Shown here one piece after another: positions 30,782 through 39,616 of a stretch of 59,749 nt of DNA. Below the pieces are notes generated by a model. The model did not search any database. It saw only the letters and a list, made by a program, of their open reading frames with translations, and was not told where the DNA came from. The position numbers and the translations under genes were made by a program. Source of the DNA: Methylohalomonas sp034521715 (lineage in GTDB: Bacteria; Pseudomonadota; Gammaproteobacteria; Methylohalomonadales; Methylohalomonadaceae); assembly GCA_034521715.1 (NCBI GenBank), contig JAXHLY010000005.1:1-59749 (forward strand). The letters are read 5' to 3'. The first letter of the stretch is position 1. Each line of letters begins with the position of its first letter.

Positions 30782-31501
30782 TTATTTCGTGATCAAGGTA
30801 CCTTCGGCCTCTCCCAATACGGCACGCATAAGGCTGCCAGGGCGTGTCATATCCAGTACCCGCAACGGCATATTATTGTCACGGCACATCACAACCGCTG
30901 TCGCATCCATCACACCCAGCTTGCGTTCTATTACGTCGTCATAAGTCAGGCTTGTGTACTGTTCGGCTGCGGTATCAACCGTCGGATCGGCACTGTAAAC
31001 ACCATTAACCTTGGTAGCCTTGATCATTAAATCGGCATTGATTTCAACGGCACGCAGACTAGCAGCCGAATCCGTGGTGAAGAAAGGATTACCGGTCCCC
31101 GCGGCAAATATAACGGCCCGGCCTTTTTCCAGATGGCGGATTGCGCGCCGGCGGATGTAATCCTCGCAGATCTCATGCACCTGGATCGCCGACATGACGC
31201 GGGCAAAGCGTCCACGGCGCTCCAGTGCATCCTGCATGGCCAGAGAATTCATGATAGTCGCCATCATGCCCATATGATCGGCAGTGACGCGGTCCATACC
31301 AGCGGCTGCCAATCCGGCGCCGCGGAAAATATTGCCGCCGCCAAGAACGAGCGCGACCTCGGCGCCGGCCTTGATGAGATCACAGATCTCGTCGGCGATA
31401 CGGCCGATAACCTTGGGATCAATACCGTAACTGGCGTTACCCAGCAGGGCTTCGCCACTGAGCTTGAGAAGAATCCGTCGGTATTTAAGCCCACTCGTCA
31501 T
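30782..31501 (-). CDS. pyrH: Uridylate kinase
   Basis: PyrH phosphorylates UMP to UDP. The start is ATG at 31501, giving MTSGLKYRRILLKLSGEALL; the longer frame to 31615 is rejected because the family begins at this point. Motifs are the glycine-rich ALVLGGGNIFRGAGLAAAGM and DRVTADHMGMMATIMNSLAM, then VIFAAGTGNPFFTTDSAA and LMIKATKVNGVYSADP. The ending MTRPGSLMRAVLGEAEGTLI is typical. Length is 239 residues. It is separated from tsf by 167 bases, in which I see no gene, so it may have its own promoter. Confidence 0.97.
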   Translation of the reverse strand: MTSGLKYRRILLKLSGEALLGNASYGIDPKVIGRIADEICDLIKAGAEVALVLGGGNIFRGAGLAAAGMDRVTADHMGMMATIMNSLAMQDALERRGRFARVMSAIQVHEICEDYIRRRAIRHLEKGRAVIFAAGTGNPFFTTDSAASLRAVEINADLMIKATKVNGVYSADPTVDTAAEQYTSLTYDDVIERKLGVMDATAVVMCRDNNMPLRVLDMTRPGSLMRAVLGEAEGTLITK

Positions 31502-31668
31502 GCCATCGCACCTCCGGCCGTATTGCAAGGATATAACCACGTCCACCACTAACGCTGGCAGGCCGTTGACTGTCATGAGCGGCGGAATGACGGACTGACA
31601 GCAGTCACGCGCCATTGACCATGGTCAGGTGCGCATCCACTGGCTTGCGAAACCTTATCCTCCACCGC

Positions 31669-32550
31669 TTAACCCCGGGCCTGGGCCATCACCTCGCTGG
31701 CAAAGTCATCGGCCTTCTTCTCGATGCCCTCGCCCACCTCATAACGAATAAATCCGCAGACGCTGGCCCTGGCCGATTCCAGCAGCTTACCAACACTCTG
31801 ATCGGGATCCTTCACGAATGGCTGGCCGACCAGCGTGATTTCCTTCTTGTACTTGGCAATCCGGCCACTGACCATTTTTTCAATAATGTCATCCGGCTTG
31901 CCACTCTCCCTGGCCTGGGCGACAAATATATCCTTTTCCTGCTGCAGGGTTTCTGCCGGTATCTGATCCTCGCTGACACAAACCGGCCGGCTGGCGGCGA
32001 TATGCATGGCAATATCACGCGCCAGTTCGCCACTGCCGCCAGCCAGATCCACCAGTACGCCGATGCGGTTACCGTGCAGATAGCTGGCCAGATGATCGCC
32101 CTGGCGTTGGTACAGTTGAAACCGGCGCACTGAAATATTCTCGCCGATTTTCAGGACCAGCTGCTGGCGGGCTTCCTCGACAGTTTCGTTGCCGCCGGCA
32201 AGCTGACAGCCGTTCAGGGCTTCGACATCCGCCGGCTGCTGCGCCAGGATAGTTGCGGCTACAGCATCGACGAAGGTACGAAAATTGTCATCGTTGGCGA
32301 CAAAATCGGTTTCGGAATTGACTTCCAGGATCACGGCCAGATCGCCGCCAGCACCAGTCTGGATGACAATCCCGCCCTCGGCGGCCACACGGCCTGCCTT
32401 TTTCGCCGCCTTGGCGACTCCGGACTTGCGCATGGCCTCGATGGCGGCCTCGATATCGCCACCCGCCTCCACCAGCGCTTTTTTGCAATCCATCATGCCG
32501 GCGCCGGTGCGCTCGCGTAATTCCTTGACCTGTGCTGCTGAAATTTCCAT
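31669..32550 (-). CDS. tsf: Elongation factor Ts
   Basis: EF-Ts is the nucleotide exchange factor for EF-Tu. The 293-residue protein starts MEISAAQVKELRERTGAGMM and continues DCKKALVEAGGDIEAAIEAM, the classic N-terminal domain. The EF-Tu contact motif SETDFVANDDNF follows. The C-terminal part contains HIAASRPVCVSEDQIP, ARESGKPDDIIEKMVSGRI and LVGQPFVKDPDQSVGKLL. Length is normal. The gene starts 34 bases after rpsB ends, and the two are co-transcribed in most bacteria. The frame is intact. Confidence 0.98.
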   Translation of the reverse strand: MEISAAQVKELRERTGAGMMDCKKALVEAGGDIEAAIEAMRKSGVAKAAKKAGRVAAEGGIVIQTGAGGDLAVILEVNSETDFVANDDNFRTFVDAVAATILAQQPADVEALNGCQLAGGNETVEEARQQLVLKIGENISVRRFQLYQRQGDHLASYLHGNRIGVLVDLAGGSGELARDIAMHIAASRPVCVSEDQIPAETLQQEKDIFVAQARESGKPDDIIEKMVSGRIAKYKKEITLVGQPFVKDPDQSVGKLLESARASVCGFIRYEVGEGIEKKADDFASEVMAQARG

Positions 32551-32584
32551 TAATGCATACTCCGGATTGATTGACTCAGTGGAT

Positions 32585-33668
32585 TCACTCCGAGCTTGAT
32601 TTGCTGCCGGCAGCAGCCGATGTTTTCTTACCCACCTTTTTCTTGGTCGTTTTCTTCTTGGTAGCAGTTTTCTTCTTGGTCGCGGTTTTCTTTTTCGTCA
32701 CGGTTTTCTTTTTCGTCGCCGCGGCCGCAGTGGTTTCAGTGGCTTGCTTGTCTACCGTTTCGGTCTCGTCTCCCGTATCTCCCGTATCTGCCGTTTCGGT
32801 CTCATCCGCCGTTTCAACCTCACCGCCCGTGTTGGTCTTGTTTTCGGCTTCGGCAGCAGGCTTCACCTTGCGTGCCGTCTGTTTACGCGTGGCGGCTGCC
32901 TGCCTGGCTTCGGCCCTGATCGGCGCACCGGACTCATCCAGTTCGACAAATTCGTCACTGCTGCCTTCGCTGACCTGCTGACCCGCCGACTGGCGGCCTT
33001 CCAGCACCGCGTCGGCAGCACTGCTGGCATACAGGCGAATGGAGCGGATGGCATCATCATTGCCCGGTATGACGTAATTGACACCGTCGGGACTGTTATT
33101 GCTGTCAACAACGCCGACAACCGGAATATTCAGCTTCTGGGCTTCCTTGATGGCGATATATTCGTAACCGACGTCGATGACGAACAGCGCATCGGGCAGG
33201 CCGGGCATGTCCTTGATGCCCGACAGACTGCGGTTCAGCCGGTCCTGTTCCCGTGTCAGTTCGAGGACCTCTTTCTTGCCCAGTTTTTCGAAAGTGCCGT
33301 CGGTATGCATGGCCTCAATTTCCTTCAGCCGCGCAATCGATTGGCGTACCGTCTTGAAGTTGGTAAGCAAACCACCTAGCCAGCGGCGATCGATATAGGG
33401 CATGCTACAGCGCTCGGCCTCTTCGCGGATAATGGACTGGGCGGCGCGCTTGGTGCCGACAAACAGGATACGACCGCCCTTGGAGGCCAGGCGGCTGACA
33501 TAATTCATGGCATCGTTGAACAGCGGCAGGGTCTGTTCAAGATTGATAATGTGGATCTTGTTGCGTTGGCCGAACAGATAGTCGGCCATCTTCGGATTCC
33601 AGTATCGGGTCTGGTGGCCGAAATGGACGCCGGCCTCCAGCATTTCACGCATGCTGACCGTTGGACAT
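32585..33668 (-). CDS. rpsB: Ribosomal protein S2 with long acidic and lysine-repeat tail (frameshift at codon 2-3)
   Basis: S2 is a small-subunit protein needed for S1 binding. The core is canonical: MREMLEAGVHFGHQTRYWNP, KIHIINLEQTLPLFNDAM, GRILFVGTKRAAQSIIREEA, DRRWLGGLLTNFKTVRQSI and NIPVVGVVDSNNSPDGVNYV. The start is ATG at 33668 with a CAGGAG ribosome site. An extra A after the second codon shifts the frame, since MSTVSMREML is expected; otherwise an implausible extended frame runs upstream to 34348. After the core (about residue 240) there is a tail of roughly 110 residues. It has a Thr/Glu/Asp-rich part (TADETETADTGDTGDETETV) and then five KKKT-type repeats (32630-32720). Such a tail is absent from typical S2. 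Confidence 0.95.
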
Positions 33669-33718
33669 ACTTGATTCTCCTGGGGGTTAAGCCTCCGCGT
33701 AACGCCGGCACTGATCCC

Positions 33719-33754
33719 GCCACCAAATGGCCTTTCAAACGGCCATTTGGTGGC
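33719..33754 (-). promoter_or_regulatory. Perfect 14-base-pair hairpin in the rpsB leader
   Basis: The arms GCCACCAAATGGCC and GGCCATTTGGTGGC are exact complements around an eight-base loop. The structure ends about 50 bases before the rpsB start, so it would lie in the 5' untranslated region. It is not followed by a T run on either strand. It could be a translational operator or a processing site. Confidence 0.6.
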
Positions 33755-33951
33755 AGGCACCGAGTACCGGGGTATGGTTACGCGTGTGTATTTAAAAATT
33801 GAAAAAGGCAACCTGCCTTCTTCAGCTTGCCGGCCCGGCCCATGGCCGTGTCCGGCAGTATAAATCAGACTCTTGTGGTCTGATTCACGGGGGATATGCA
33901 TATCCCGCAGTACCACCTGACGGGAGCGCCGGCTGAACCGGAGCATCCGCG

Positions 33952-33982
33952 GCACGATTCGCAATGTCGTTGCGAATCGTGC
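33952..33982. promoter_or_regulatory. Perfect 13-base-pair dyad between rpsB and map
   Basis: The arms GCACGATTCGCAA and TTGCGAATCGTGC flank a five-base centre. The dyad lies about midway in the divergent gap, about 145 bases before map and 285 bases before rpsB. Position and symmetry suit either a DNA-binding site for a dimeric regulator or an RNA stem; the sequence alone does not decide. Confidence 0.5.
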
Positions 33983-34127
33983 GCGCGCTTTATACCATAG
34001 TAAGCTGCTGAAAAACAGCGCTAAGCCCCTGATTTGGCCCCAGACCGCGGATTTTGCAGAAATTGACCATCCATGCAGAATCCGGCCGCGCCGGGCCCGA
34101 GACCACAGACCGGACTGACCTGCCCCT

Positions 34128-34896
34128 ATGGCCGTATCCATCAAAACCCCGAAGAAATCGAGAAAATGCGCGCTGCCGGCCGCCTGGCCGCCGATGTACT
34201 CAACATGATAGGCGAACATGTCCGGCCCGGCGTCACCACCGGCGAGCTCGACCGCATCTGTCACGACTATATCGTCAATGAGCAGCAGGCGGTGCCGGCG
34301 CCGCTGAATTACCGCGGCTTCCCTAAGTCGGTCTGTACCTCGCGTCAATCACGTCGTCTGCCACGGCATCCCCGGCGACAAAAAGCTGAAAAACGGCGAC
34401 ATCCTCAATATCGACGTTACCGTCATCAAGGACGGCTACCACGGCGATACCAGCAAGATGTTCTTTGTCGGCGAGCCGTCCGTACGTGCCCGTAAACTGG
34501 TCGACGTCACCTACGAATGCATGCGCCTGGGCATTGAGATGGTCAGGCCGGGGATTCACCTGGGCGAGATCGGTGCCGCCATTCAGCAGCACGCCGAGGT
34601 GCAGAATTTCAGTGTTGTCCGTGAGTACTGCGGCCACGGCATCGGCCGCGAATTTCACGAGGATCCGCAGGTCCTGCATTACGCCACGCATGACCCCGGC
34701 ATCGAACTCGAAGCCTGGCATGTGCTTCACCATTGAACCGATGATCAATGCTGGCAAGCGGCATGTGAAACTGCTGCCGGACAACTGGACGGTTGTAACC
34801 AAGGATCGCAATCTGTCCGCCCAGTGGGAACACACCATTGTCGTAACCGAGTCGGGCCATGAAGTCCTGACCGCCCGTGCAGAAGAAAGCTGGTGA
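34128..34896 (+). CDS. map: Type I methionine aminopeptidase (frameshifted)
   Basis: Map removes the initiator methionine from new proteins. The ATG at 34128 gives MAVSIKTP, the canonical N-terminus; one base is missing in the following C run (about 34148), after which EEIEKMRAAGRLAADVLNMI continues. Metal-binding and active-site segments are NHVVCHGIPGDK, ILNIDVTVIKDGYHGDTSKM, REYCGHGIGREFHEDPQVLH, then FTIEPMINAGKRHVK and QWEHTIVVTESGHEVLTAR. The frame also breaks near 34340 and near 34728. The span gives about 255 residues. It is divergent from rpsB and followed directly by glnD, as in Escherichia coli. Confidence 0.94.
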
Positions 34897-34898
34897 GT

Positions 34899-37507
34899 AT
34901 GTGGGACTCCGATGTCGTTGATCGGGAGTTGTTCGATGCCGGTGAATTCTCCCAGCGGGACACAGAAACCCCGGATCTGAAACAATTCAAGCAGGCGCTG
35001 CAGCAGGGGCGGGACTACCTCGCGCGAGGCATTCGCCATGGGCACGCCGATCAAGTCGCTGGTCTACAAGCGTGCCTGGTTCATCGACCAGATCCTGCAG
35101 CAGGCCTGGGAACTGCATGGCATGGAAGACCAATCCCTGGCTCTGGTTGCTGTCGGCGGCTATGGCCGCGGAGAACTGCACCCCGGTTCCGATGTCGACA
35201 TAATGCTTCTCACATCACCAAAGCTACCGGCATCGACCACTGAAAAAATCGAACAATTCCTGACCTTTCTCTGGGACATCGGCCTCGAGGTCGGCCACAG
35301 CGTGCGCACCGTCAAGGAATGTGTCCGGGAATCGAAAAACGATATCACCGTCACCACCAACATGATGGAATCACGCCTGCTGGCCGGCAACGAAGCACTC
35401 TATCAGAAGATGCGCAAGGCCACCGGTCCGGACAAAATCTGGCCGACGCGCAAGTTCTTCGAGGCCAAGCTGGCAGAACAGGTCGCGCGACATCACAAGT
35501 TCGACGACAGTGCTCACAGCCTGGAACCGAATATCAAGGAGAGTCCGGGGGGGCTGCGTGATATTCAGATGATCGGCTGGGTGGCCAAGCGTCATTTCGG
35601 TGCCGAGGAGCTAAGGGATCTTGTCGATCATGACTTCCTGACCAAAACCGAATACCAGACACTCAATACCGGCCTCGCCTTTCTCTGGCGCATCCGTTTC
35701 GCATTACATATCCACACCGGCCGGCGTGAGGATCGCCTGCTTTTTGATTACCAAAAACACGTTGCCGGTGTATTCGGTTACCAGTCCGAAGACAATAGTG
35801 CAGTGGAACAGTTCATGAAAATGTACTTTCGTACTATCAAGGAACTGGGCCGCCTGAATGAAATGCTGCTGCAGCATTTTCAGGAAGTCATTATTTACGT
35901 GAAGCGCAGGGAAAAAATCAAACCGATCAACAAGCGTTTCCAGCTACGCAACAATTTCATTGAGGTTACGCATAAGAGAGTTTTCGAACATTATCCCTTT
36001 GCACTGCTGGAAATGTTTCTGCTGATCCAGCAGAGCGATAAAACCCAGGGGGTACGTGCCAGCACCATCCGTCTGGTCAGGGAAAGCCTGGATCTGATAG
36101 ACGAAAATTTCCGCAGCGACATACGCAACCGCAGCCTGTTTCTGGAAATTATTCGCCAACCGCGCTGGGTAGGCCATGAACTGCGGCGTATGCATCGCTA
36201 TGGTGTGCTTGGTGCCTATATGCCGGAGTTCCGTACCATTGAAGGCATGATGCAGTTCGATTTGTTTCACGTTTATACCGTCGATGAGCACATCCTTACG
36301 CTGGTGCGCAATCTGCGGAATTTCGGTGTGCCGGAGAAACAGAATGAATTCCCGTTGTGTTCGGAAATACTGCGCAGTATTCCCAAGCAGGAACTCCTGT
36401 ACCTGGGCGGACTGTTTCACGATATTGCCAAGGGCCGCGGTGGCGACCATTCAGAACTCGGCGCCAGGGACGCCTATTGCTTCTGCCGCGACCACCAGCT
36501 CAGCGAATACGATTCAAGACTGGTCGCATGGCTGGTCGAACAACATTTGCTGATGTCGTACACGGCCCAGCGTAAAGACATCGATGATCCGGAAGTGATC
36601 AATCAGTTCGCGTCGGCAGTCGGCGATCGCCAGCGTCTGAATTACCTGTATCTGCTGACCGTTGCTGATATCCGCGCTACCAATCCCGCCATGTGGAACA
36701 GCTGGAAGGATGCGCTACTTGCCGATCTGTATCGCAAAACCCTGCTGGCGCTGCGCCGTGGCCTGGAAAACCCGCTCGACAAAAGCGAGCGCATACGTGA
36801 AACACGCGATGCCGCACTGGCGCTTATTAGTGACCGCCTGAAATCGAAAACTCGACCTGGAGGCGCTGTGGGACTCGCTAGGTGACGATTATTTTCTGCG
36901 CCATTCCCCAGACGAGATAGCCTGGCATACCAAGGCCATTGCCAATACCGACAGCGAGGATTTGCCCGTCGTTCTCGTGCGTCCGGAAACCGAGCGCGGC
37001 GGCACGGAAGTTTTCATCTACATGCCGGATCGTGATTATATCTTTGCCACCACTACATGGGTCATGGAGCAGCTGAATCTGGACATCCATGATGCCCGCA
37101 TTATCACCTCCAGCAATGGCTTCGTGCTCGATACCTATATCGTGCTGGAGCAGACGGGTGAAATGATCGATGGCCGCAAGCGCGGTGACGAAATCAGCGA
37201 TGCCCTGCGCCGTGCATTGCTGAATATCGACAAGTTGCCGCCTATCAAGACCAACCGTATGGCCGAGCGCAAGCTCCGGCCTTTCAGTATCCCGACGCGC
37301 GTCGAATTCACCACGGACGAGTCGAATAATCGCACCATCCTGCAGGTCAGTGCCGCCGACCGGCCCGGTCTGTTATCGCGTGTCGGTGTGGCACTACGTT
37401 TCTGCGGCGCCAGACTGCAGGGCGCCAAGATTGCGACCTATGGTGAACGTGCCGAGGACATATTCTTCATCACCGATCCGGATACCGAACAGGCCGATCA
37501 GCGATAA
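34899..37507 (+). CDS. glnD: Bifunctional uridylyltransferase/uridylyl-removing enzyme (frameshifted)
   Basis: GlnD senses glutamine and modifies PII proteins, so it sits at the top of nitrogen regulation. The nucleotidyltransferase motif is VAVGGYGRGELHPGSDVDIM. The middle domain contains KESPGGLRDIQMIGW. The HD domain is LGGLFHDIAKGRGGDHSELG, followed by a second conserved stretch SRLVAWLVEQHLLMS. Two ACT domains lie at the C-terminus (TEVFIYMPDRDYIFATTTWV, RTILQVSAADRPGLLSRVGV). The start used is ATG at 34899; a GTG at 34893 overlaps map. The frame breaks near 35035, 36855 and 37490. After the last break, RPISDNIKFECLTK continues the protein, so the true end lies somewhat beyond 37507. Confidence 0.94.
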
Positions 37508-37570
37508 TATCAAGTTCGAATGTCTGACGAAACTCTATCCGGGATTCGCTTGCAGGCTGACAGGTCGAAT

Positions 37571-38262
37571 ATGCCCGGTTTCGACAAGCTTGCGCGCCCG
37601 CGCTCCGCCCGCCAGTGAAGCGAAATTGATGGAACGCGCCCGTTCGGCTGCCGGACGGACACTGGCCGAACTGGCCGCAACAATGAATATATCCTGTCCG
37701 GCCGATATGCAGCACGACAAAGGCTGGGCCGGCCAGCTGCTGGAAACTTGGCTGGGTGCGAGTGCGGCGCAGTCAGCCGACGCCCGATTTCCCGCAACTG
37801 GGCATCGAGCTGAAAACCCTGCCGGTCGACAGTAAAGGCCGGCCACTGGAATCCACTTACGTCTGCACGGTCGATCTGCAGCCGGCCAGTGGCGGTTGGC
37901 AATCGTCGCTCGTCTGGCAAAAGCTGCAGAAAGTACTGTGGCTGCCGCTGATATCGGCTCGCGGCAGCGCCCCCGGTGAACGCCGTATTGGTACGGCATT
38001 GTTATGGACGCCGACGGCCTCACAGGCCGCGATTCTGCAACGGGACTGGGAAGAGCTGATGGAACTCGTCAGCAGTGGCGAGCTGGAACGGATATCCTCG
38101 CGCCAGGGTCAATATCTGCAGATCCGGCCCAAGGCGGCGAATGCCCGATCCCTGACCCGGTCATCGGATGCCGAAGGCAATCCGGCCATGACACTGCCGC
38201 GCGGTTTTTACCTGCGGCCGCTATTGACGCGACAGATACTGGCGGAACATTTTGTGTGGTGA
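37571..38262 (+). CDS. mutH: DNA mismatch repair endonuclease MutH (frameshifted)
   Basis: MutH nicks the unmethylated strand at hemimethylated GATC sites when activated by MutS and MutL. The protein shows PPASEAKLMERARSAAGRTL, DKGWAGQLLETWLGASA, then the catalytic region FPQLGIELKTLPVDSKGRPL with the D-(x)n-ExK pattern. Later segments are LQKVLWLPLISA, RIGTALLWTP, YLQIRPKAANARSLT and LTLPRGFYLRP-like sequence. The proposed start is ATG at 37571 with a frame break near 37600; a second break lies near 37770 before the catalytic part. All catalytic residues are present. It follows glnD closely in the same direction. Confidence 0.92.
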
Positions 38263-38355
38263 CTGGTGACTGGTGACTGGTGACTGGAATAGCATGGCAC
38301 TATGCCACGCCTTGCCAAGGCACCAATCACCAATCACCAGTCAACCAGTTAACCA
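38257..38355. repeat. Inverted array of 7-base repeats
   Basis: The unit TGGTGAC is repeated a little over four times at 38257-38287, beginning inside the last codons of mutH (its stop TGA is part of the first unit). At 38321-38355 the complementary units CACCAAT, CACCAAT and CACCAGT appear. Between the arms lies a short dyad (GCATGGCACTATGCC). The array could fold into a long stem downstream of mutH and so might act as a terminator. Confidence 0.8.
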
Positions 38356-38374
38356 AGAAAACCACGACCCATTG

Positions 38375-39385
38375 ATGCAGTCTGCACGACAAAATAACGC
38401 CACTCCGGCCCTTGACCGCCGCCTGTCGGTCGCGCCGATGATGCAACACACCGACCGGCATTGCCGCTATCTGTTGCGGCTGATCTCGAAACACACCCTG
38501 CTGTACACGGAAATGGTAACCACCGGTGCCATCCTCCACGGCGACCGGGCACGATTTCTCGACTTTGACGCCAACGAACATCCGCTGGCACTACAGCTGG
38601 GCGGCAGTGATCCACAGGCGCTTGCCGGGTGTGCCCGTATTGCCGGGGACTGGGGCTATGACGAGGTCAACCTGAACATCGGCTGTCCCAGTGATCGCGT
38701 TCAGTCCGGCCGTTTTGGTGCCTGCCTGATGGCTGAACCGCAGCTTGTCGCCGATTGCGTCGCCGCGATGCGCGCCGCCACTGATCTCCCGGTCACGGTC
38801 AAGACCCGTATCGGTATTGACGATCAAGACAGTTACGATGATTTGCTGGCTTTTATCGAGCCGGTGCAGGCGGCCGGCTGCTCCACTTTTATCGTGCATG
38901 CCCGCAAGGCCTGGCTGAAAGGCCTGAGTCCCCGCGAAAATCGCAGCAAACCGCCACTGCATTACGATCGCGTGTATCAATTAAAGCGCGATTTTCCCCG
39001 CCTCACCGTTGTCATCAACGGCGGTATCGAATCACTGGAGAGTGTCCGGCAGCACCTGGAATATGTCGACGGGGCCATGATTGGCCGCGCCGCCTACCAG
39101 GATCCCTATCTGCTGGCCGGCGCCGATCGGGCCATTTTCGGTGCTTCATCTGACACCCCCGAGCGGCATGTCATCGTCGAACGCTTCCGCGATTACGTGC
39201 AGCGGGAGATAGCGGCCGGTACGCGCATGCACCGGATGACCCGGCATCTTCTTGGCCTGTTTCAGGGACAGCCCGGCGCTCGTGCCTTCCGCCGCGTTCT
39301 CTGCGAACAGGGTCAACGCCATGACGCCGGTGTCGAGGTACTGGAAGCCGCCGTTGCACAGGTAAACCGGTCATCACGGCCATAA
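38375..39385 (+). CDS. dusA: tRNA-dihydrouridine synthase A
   Basis: DusA reduces uridines 20/20a in the tRNA D-loop using FMN and NADPH. The start at 38375 is chosen because upstream codons to 38273 translate the repeat array. Motifs are RRLSVAPMMQHTDRHCRYLL, YTEMVTTGAILHGDRARFLD, then VNLNIGCPSDRVQSGRFGAC. The last string has the catalytic Cys. STFIVHARKAWLKGLSPREN and VVINGGIESLESV complete the FMN-binding barrel, and the C-terminal helical domain contains HRMTRHLLGLFQGQPGARAF. Length is 336 residues, normal for DusA. The frame is intact. Confidence 0.96.
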   Translation: MQSARQNNATPALDRRLSVAPMMQHTDRHCRYLLRLISKHTLLYTEMVTTGAILHGDRARFLDFDANEHPLALQLGGSDPQALAGCARIAGDWGYDEVNLNIGCPSDRVQSGRFGACLMAEPQLVADCVAAMRAATDLPVTVKTRIGIDDQDSYDDLLAFIEPVQAAGCSTFIVHARKAWLKGLSPRENRSKPPLHYDRVYQLKRDFPRLTVVINGGIESLESVRQHLEYVDGAMIGRAAYQDPYLLAGADRAIFGASSDTPERHVIVERFRDYVQREIAAGTRMHRMTRHLLGLFQGQPGARAFRRVLCEQGQRHDAGVEVLEAAVAQVNRSSRP

Positions 39386-39406
39386 AAAACCCGCCGCACA
39401 GGCGGG
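39384..39406 (-). terminator. GC hairpin with a T run on the minus strand
   Basis: CCCGCC and GGCGGG form a six-base-pair stem with loop GCACA. On the minus strand the stem is followed by TTTTTT (39384-39389), the pattern of a Rho-independent terminator for leftward transcripts. For the rightward dusA transcript the A run precedes the stem, so termination there would be weaker. No leftward gene lies just to the right, so its use is uncertain. Confidence 0.5.
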
Positions 39407-39616
39407 CCAGATATTCAGTCTATTCGGCAGCATCCCACTGACGAGGTATGTGTTAAGCCGGCCAGTCACCTGACCGCCCCTGCCTTATTTCCCGTTATTG
39501 TTATTGATTAAATGTAGCAGGAAAATATCTATCCTGCCTGTCACCAGGGCCGGGCCGGCCGCAAGCTTGTCTATCGGCCGCCGGCCTGCTTTCATACAGC
39601 ATCTGCGCCCTCCCCT

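Larger units (their letters stand above)
33669..34127. promoter_or_regulatory. Divergent rpsB/map leader region rich in perfect hairpins
   Basis: This 459-base gap holds no gene. It must carry the promoters of the leftward superoperon and rightward map-glnD. Four perfect dyads are visible: 33719-33754 (14-base arms), 33863-33885 (8-base arms AATCAGAC/GTCTGATT), the 16-base palindrome GGGATATGCATATCCC at 33891-33906, and 33952-33982 (13-base arms). On the minus strand a small GGCAGGTTGCC hairpin (33807-33817) is followed by TTTTT, which resembles an attenuator in the rpsB leader. Leader control of rpsB by its product is known in Escherichia coli; its presence here is inference. Confidence 0.6.

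Noticed and set aside
33669..34348. An N-terminal extension of more than 200 residues on ribosomal protein S2
   Set aside because: The extension translates the leader region and the antisense of map. A ribosome site and ATG at 33668, with one extra base after codon 2, explain the normal N-terminus.
38257..38355. CRISPR array
   Set aside because: The units are seven bases with no spacers and occur in inverted halves; no cas gene is present.
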